Shown in pieces: positions 61,386 through 64,000 of a stretch of DNA of 64,000 nucleotides. This stretch comes from Actinopolymorpha pittospori (lineage in GTDB: Bacteria > Actinomycetota > Actinomycetes > Propionibacteriales > Actinopolymorphaceae). The stretch covers positions 1,860,001 to 1,924,000 of the forward strand of contig NZ_JADBEM010000001.1 of assembly GCF_014873875.1 (NCBI RefSeq). The letters run 5' to 3'. How positions within the stretch are numbered: position 1 is the first letter of the stretch; each line of letters opens with the position of its first letter. Both the position numbers and the translations under genes were made by a program. The notes below the pieces were generated by a model. That model worked only from the letters and a program-made list of their open reading frames with translations, searched no databases and had not been told where the DNA came from.

Positions 61386-61945
61386 CAGTCGACTCCCGCG
61401 CGGTCGGAGGAAACGATCGTCAGCCGATTCTCCGCCAGCGAGTAGCGCGTCATGGCGGTGAGTGACGGCGCGTAGGCGTGCACGCTGATGGCGGGCTGCC
61501 CGTCGGCGTTGCCGACGTCGTGGATGTGCTCGTAGCCGAAGCCGCGGACCTGTCCCGCCGCGAACCTTCGCCGCACCCGCCGCACGGTCCCGGGAACCAC
61601 GTCGGGCGCGAGGGTGGTCTCGGTGAGGGCGCCCTGGATCACCGCGAAGGCACCGAGTGCCTCGCCGTGGTCGTGCAGCCCGGTCTCCTGACCGGGCAGC
61701 CAGGAGATCAGCCAGACCTCGTGCTCGGGGTCGACGTCGAGCCGGGCATACCAGCGTTCGGCGCCCTGCCCGTAGCGGACGAGGTCCCGCCATCGGGTCG
61801 GGTCGGCGGCGACGCGGCGTACGAGCGCGGCGGCGGCCGCCACGCTGGGGCCGTCCGGCGTAGGCACGCCGGTGCCGAGGGTGCTGGCGAAGGAGGTGCC
61901 GAGGCGGTCGGAGTCGTCACTGAAGTTGAGCGAGGTCGCGGACAT
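61382..61945 (-). CDS. cysteine dioxygenase family protein
   Basis: 187 residues from ATG 61945. Cupin fold with iron ligands H91-x-H93 (GLHDHGEALGAF) and a later His in EHIHDVGNADG. Y of the C-terminal region (YAPSLTAMTRYSL) is near the Cys-Tyr cofactor position of some homologues. Oxidises cysteine to cysteine sulfinate. Followed by rhodanese in an operon, and with a class V aminotransferase nearby. Confidence 0.88.
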   Translation of the reverse strand: MSATSLNFSDDSDRLGTSFASTLGTGVPTPDGPSVAAAAALVRRVAADPTRWRDLVRYGQGAERWYARLDVDPEHEVWLISWLPGQETGLHDHGEALGAFAVIQGALTETTLAPDVVPGTVRRVRRRFAAGQVRGFGYEHIHDVGNADGQPAISVHAYAPSLTAMTRYSLAENRLTIVSSDRAGVDW

Positions 61946-62088
61946 GGGTGTTCTCCCGAACGGTCGAGCGGACGCCGTCGGTGACGGCGGAAGGGCTACT
62001 CGAACCGCTGGTCCCACGGCCGGACGTCCGGCGGTGAACGGGTGTGCGGAGAATGTCGTCGCAGGGGACGGCGTCGACTGGTTCGGCG

Positions 62089-62274
62089 TCAGCCGAGCGG
62101 ACCAGCGGCGCGCAGACACCGCTCGTCGAAGTGGTCACCGCGCCGGCCGATCCAGAAGACCTCGAGCGTGGGACGCCGGAAGGTGCGCAGGGCGGCGCTC
62201 GCGGCCGGAGACACGACCGGGCTCGAGACGGGCAGCACGGCCGGACTCGCGACGGGACTCATGAGGAGGCTCAC
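62089..62274 (-). CDS. possible small protein overlapping the aminotransferase stop
   Basis: A 61-residue frame that starts with GTG at 62274 sharing GTGA with the stop of the class V aminotransferase gene, which suggests coupling. The N-terminus is Pro/Val/Ser/Ala repetitive (SPVASPAVLPVSSPVVSP); the C-terminus (EVFWIGRRGDHFDERCLRAAG) looks more like a folded segment. No family recognised; may be spurious. Confidence 0.3.
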   Translation of the reverse strand: MSLLMSPVASPAVLPVSSPVVSPAASAALRTFRRPTLEVFWIGRRGDHFDERCLRAAGPLG

Positions 62275-63713
62275 CGGATGGTCCCGCTCTCACACGGGGA
62301 CGCCCCACCGGCGCTGCCGAGGCTGGCTCCGGCCCACGCGGGTGCCGTCCGGGGATCGCCGACCGGGCTCCACCGGCCCTCGACCCGGGCGTACTCCCAC
62401 CGCGGACCGACGCTGAGCAGGCGCTCCACGGCGTCCGCGAGCCGGTCGACGTCGCTGAGGGTGGTGCCGACCCCGACGCTGGCCCGCAGGGTGCCGGCCT
62501 GGGCACCCAGCCGGGACAGCAGCGGGTGCGCGCAGAACTTCCCGTCGCGGACGCCGATGCCGTGCTCGGCGGAGAGGTACGCCGCGACGAACCCGGGCTC
62601 GTAACCCTCGACGGTGAACGCCACGACTCCGATGGCGCTCGGGCTGTCCCGCCAGATCTGGTGCAGTCGAACGCCGGCGAGCGCGTCGAGTCGGCTGGCG
62701 AGCCGGTTCCGCAGTGCCTCCTCGTGCTCCTCCAGCGCGCCTTCGGGGAGGTCGGCGAGGACCAGGCAGGCCCGCGCGAGAGCGGCCGCGCCGAGCACGT
62801 TGGGGGTGCCGCCCTCATGACGCTGGGGCGCGCTCGCCCAGGTCGTACCGGTCAGGGTGACCTCACGGACCGCGCCGCCGCCGGGCAGGTAGGCGGGGGC
62901 CTCGTCCAGCCAGTCACGGCGCCCGACCAGGACACCCGAGCCGAGCGGTGCGTACACCTTGTGCCCGGAGAACGCGACGTAGTCCACGCCGGTGGCCGCG
63001 AGGTCGATCCGCCGGTGCGGGGCGAGTTGGGCGGCGTCCAGGACGACGCGGGCGCCCGCCTCGTGCGCGAGCGCGACGATCTCGGTGAGGGGGAGCACCT
63101 CGCCGGTGACGTTGGAGGCACCGGTGATCGCGAGCAGGGCCGCCGGCCGCGCGGCGAGTTCGGCGCGCAGCGCGACCAGGGTGGCGCGCTGGGTGGTCCC
63201 GGCGACGACGTAGCGGTGCCGACCGCGTTGCCAGGGCAGCAGGTTGGCGTGGTGCTCGATGTCCAGGAACAGCACGTCGCCGGCCCGCTCGCCCGCGCCG
63301 TCGGTGGGCACGCAGTGCGCGAGGAGGTTGAGCGCGTCGGTCGTGTTGCGGGTGAAGACGACGACGTCGTCGGCGCGTGCTCCCACGAACGCCGCGACCT
63401 GGGCGCGAGCATTCTCATACAGCGACGTACTCACCTGGGAGGCGTAGCCGGCGCCTCGGTGCACGCTCGCGTAGTAGGGCAGCACCTCGGTCAGATGCGC
63501 GGCGACCTCCTCCAGGCAGGGCGCGCTGGCGGCGTAGTCGAGGTTGGCGTACGTCGTCTCCTGGCCGGTGACCAGGGGAACCCGTAGGTTGGCGCCGACC
63601 ACCGGCAGCAACGGGCGGACCCCGACCGCATCGGTGGGAGCGGAGACATCCTCGTAGGACGGGAGAACGATGTCGGGCGAACAGCGCTCGGCTTGGACGT
63701 CGATCAGGGGCAC
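62271..63713 (-). CDS. class V aminotransferase (SufS/CsdA-like)
   Basis: 480 residues from GTG 63713, six bases after GAGG. PLP enzyme: NLDYAASAPCLEEVAAHLTEVLPYYASVHRG, TRNTTDALNLLAH, DIEHHANLLPWQR, GARVVLDAAQLAPHRRIDL (Asp), SGHKVYAPLGSG (PLP-Lys), GGTPNVLGAAAL. This pattern belongs to cysteine desulfurase/selenocysteine lyase-like enzymes; the Cys loop near the C-terminus (DGKFCAHPLL) offers a candidate persulfide Cys. Linked by position to cysteine dioxygenase and rhodanese; the promoter is to the right. Confidence 0.85.
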   Translation of the reverse strand: MPLIDVQAERCSPDIVLPSYEDVSAPTDAVGVRPLLPVVGANLRVPLVTGQETTYANLDYAASAPCLEEVAAHLTEVLPYYASVHRGAGYASQVSTSLYENARAQVAAFVGARADDVVVFTRNTTDALNLLAHCVPTDGAGERAGDVLFLDIEHHANLLPWQRGRHRYVVAGTTQRATLVALRAELAARPAALLAITGASNVTGEVLPLTEIVALAHEAGARVVLDAAQLAPHRRIDLAATGVDYVAFSGHKVYAPLGSGVLVGRRDWLDEAPAYLPGGGAVREVTLTGTTWASAPQRHEGGTPNVLGAAALARACLVLADLPEGALEEHEEALRNRLASRLDALAGVRLHQIWRDSPSAIGVVAFTVEGYEPGFVAAYLSAEHGIGVRDGKFCAHPLLSRLGAQAGTLRASVGVGTTLSDVDRLADAVERLLSVGPRWEYARVEGRWSPVGDPRTAPAWAGASLGSAGGASPCESGTIR

Positions 63714-64000
63714 GGCACACCTCACAGGTCTCGGGGACCCGGTGGGCGTGGGGTCCGCGCTTGCCGCGCCGGTCGGCGCGGCCTGGTCTTCACCCGGGGC
63801 ACCCCACCGCGGAGGAGGGTTGCCGGCCAGCGAGCCGGGGCTGGCGAGGCGCCGCCACCGCGAAGAACGCGTCCAGTCCGGACGGCTACCGTGCGGTGGT
63901 CGAGCCTCCTGCTGGCACTCATGACCGGAAGTCACGGTAACGGGTCGGGAGGGCCTGCGAAACTATGTCTCAAATGTTGAGAGAGCGGTCTGTCATCTGG
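63714..64000. other. upstream region of the aminotransferase, with palindrome at the end
   Basis: 287 bp with no coding gene recognised. TCTCAA-ATG-TTGAGA, a perfect 6+6 palindrome, lies at 63968-63982 and is operator-like. The next gene is beyond the window edge, probably divergent. Confidence 0.45.

Noticed and set aside
1..64000. Prophage, integrative element or complete CRISPR/toxin system
   Set aside because: No integrase, transposase, phage structural, Cas or toxin-antitoxin genes were recognised; only the MITE-like element is mobile-looking.

Overview
The window is high-GC DNA from an actinobacterium. The evidence is GC-rich third codon positions, many GTG starts, overlapping stop/start pairs, a mycothiol/DinB-type protein, F420- and FMN-type oxidoreductases, IdeR/DmdR-like iron boxes, and the conserved actinobacterial block ppiA - rhomboid - crgA - DUF881 - trpG/pabA - pknB - pbpA - rodA - pstP - fhaB - fhaA - tRNA-Leu. 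That block normally lies within a few tens of kb of dnaA/oriC. A single PASTA kinase (no separate pknA) suggests a Streptomyces/Propionibacteriales-like lineage, but the genus cannot be fixed from sequence alone.

Layout. 1-8.1 kb: 3' end of an unknown gene, an MFS exporter, small metabolic and accessory genes, DedA, a NarL-type two-component system, a LysE exporter and a 166-bp MITE-like element abutting the lysE stop codon. 8.2-14.6 kb: a large alpha/beta-hydrolase/ABC-ATPase fusion with its permease, then a MarR-regulated drug-type ABC exporter. 14.7-16 kb: a sulfatase interrupted by a frameshift. 16-31.6 kb: the cell-division and cell-wall block. It contains a DUF5324-like repeat protein, ppiA, rhomboid, crgA, DUF881, a Tritrichomonas-type IMP dehydrogenase not normally part of this block, trpG/pabA and the PknB-PBP-RodA-PstP-FHA operon, ending beside tRNA-Leu(CAG). 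A 0.6-kb gene-free stretch between rhomboid and crgA holds five DnaA-box-like nonamers.

31.7-43.4 kb: amidase and KAS III (translationally close), a VOC protein, MarR and MocR-type regulators, an ABC-2 exporter with an adjacent histidine kinase/response regulator pair, and an ECF41-type sigma factor. The FAD oxidoreductase downstream of the sigma gene has a sequence fitting the ECF41 promoter pattern in front of it. 43.5-54 kb: two paralogous Tat-type lipoprotein sugar-binding proteins without permeases nearby, GNAT, a secreted phytase/esterase-like protein, glutathione peroxidase, an LLM flavin enzyme and a GH6 glycosidase.

54-64 kb: a siderophore uptake system (two FecCD permeases and an ATPase) and, 2.5 kb away on the other strand, its probable lipoprotein receptor. 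Both transcription units start with an IdeR/DmdR-like box. Between them are a methyltransferase, a frameshifted epoxide hydrolase and an F420-type oxidoreductase. The window ends with a cysteine/sulfur group: cysteine dioxygenase, rhodanese and a class V (SufS/CsdA-like) aminotransferase.

How it works together: the central operon links peptidoglycan synthesis at pole and septum (PbpA, RodA, CrgA) to Ser/Thr phosphorylation (PknB, reversed by PstP) and phospho-Thr readers (FhaA, FhaB). The flanks are accessory transport, regulation and catabolism. All calls are read from sequence, with no database search.
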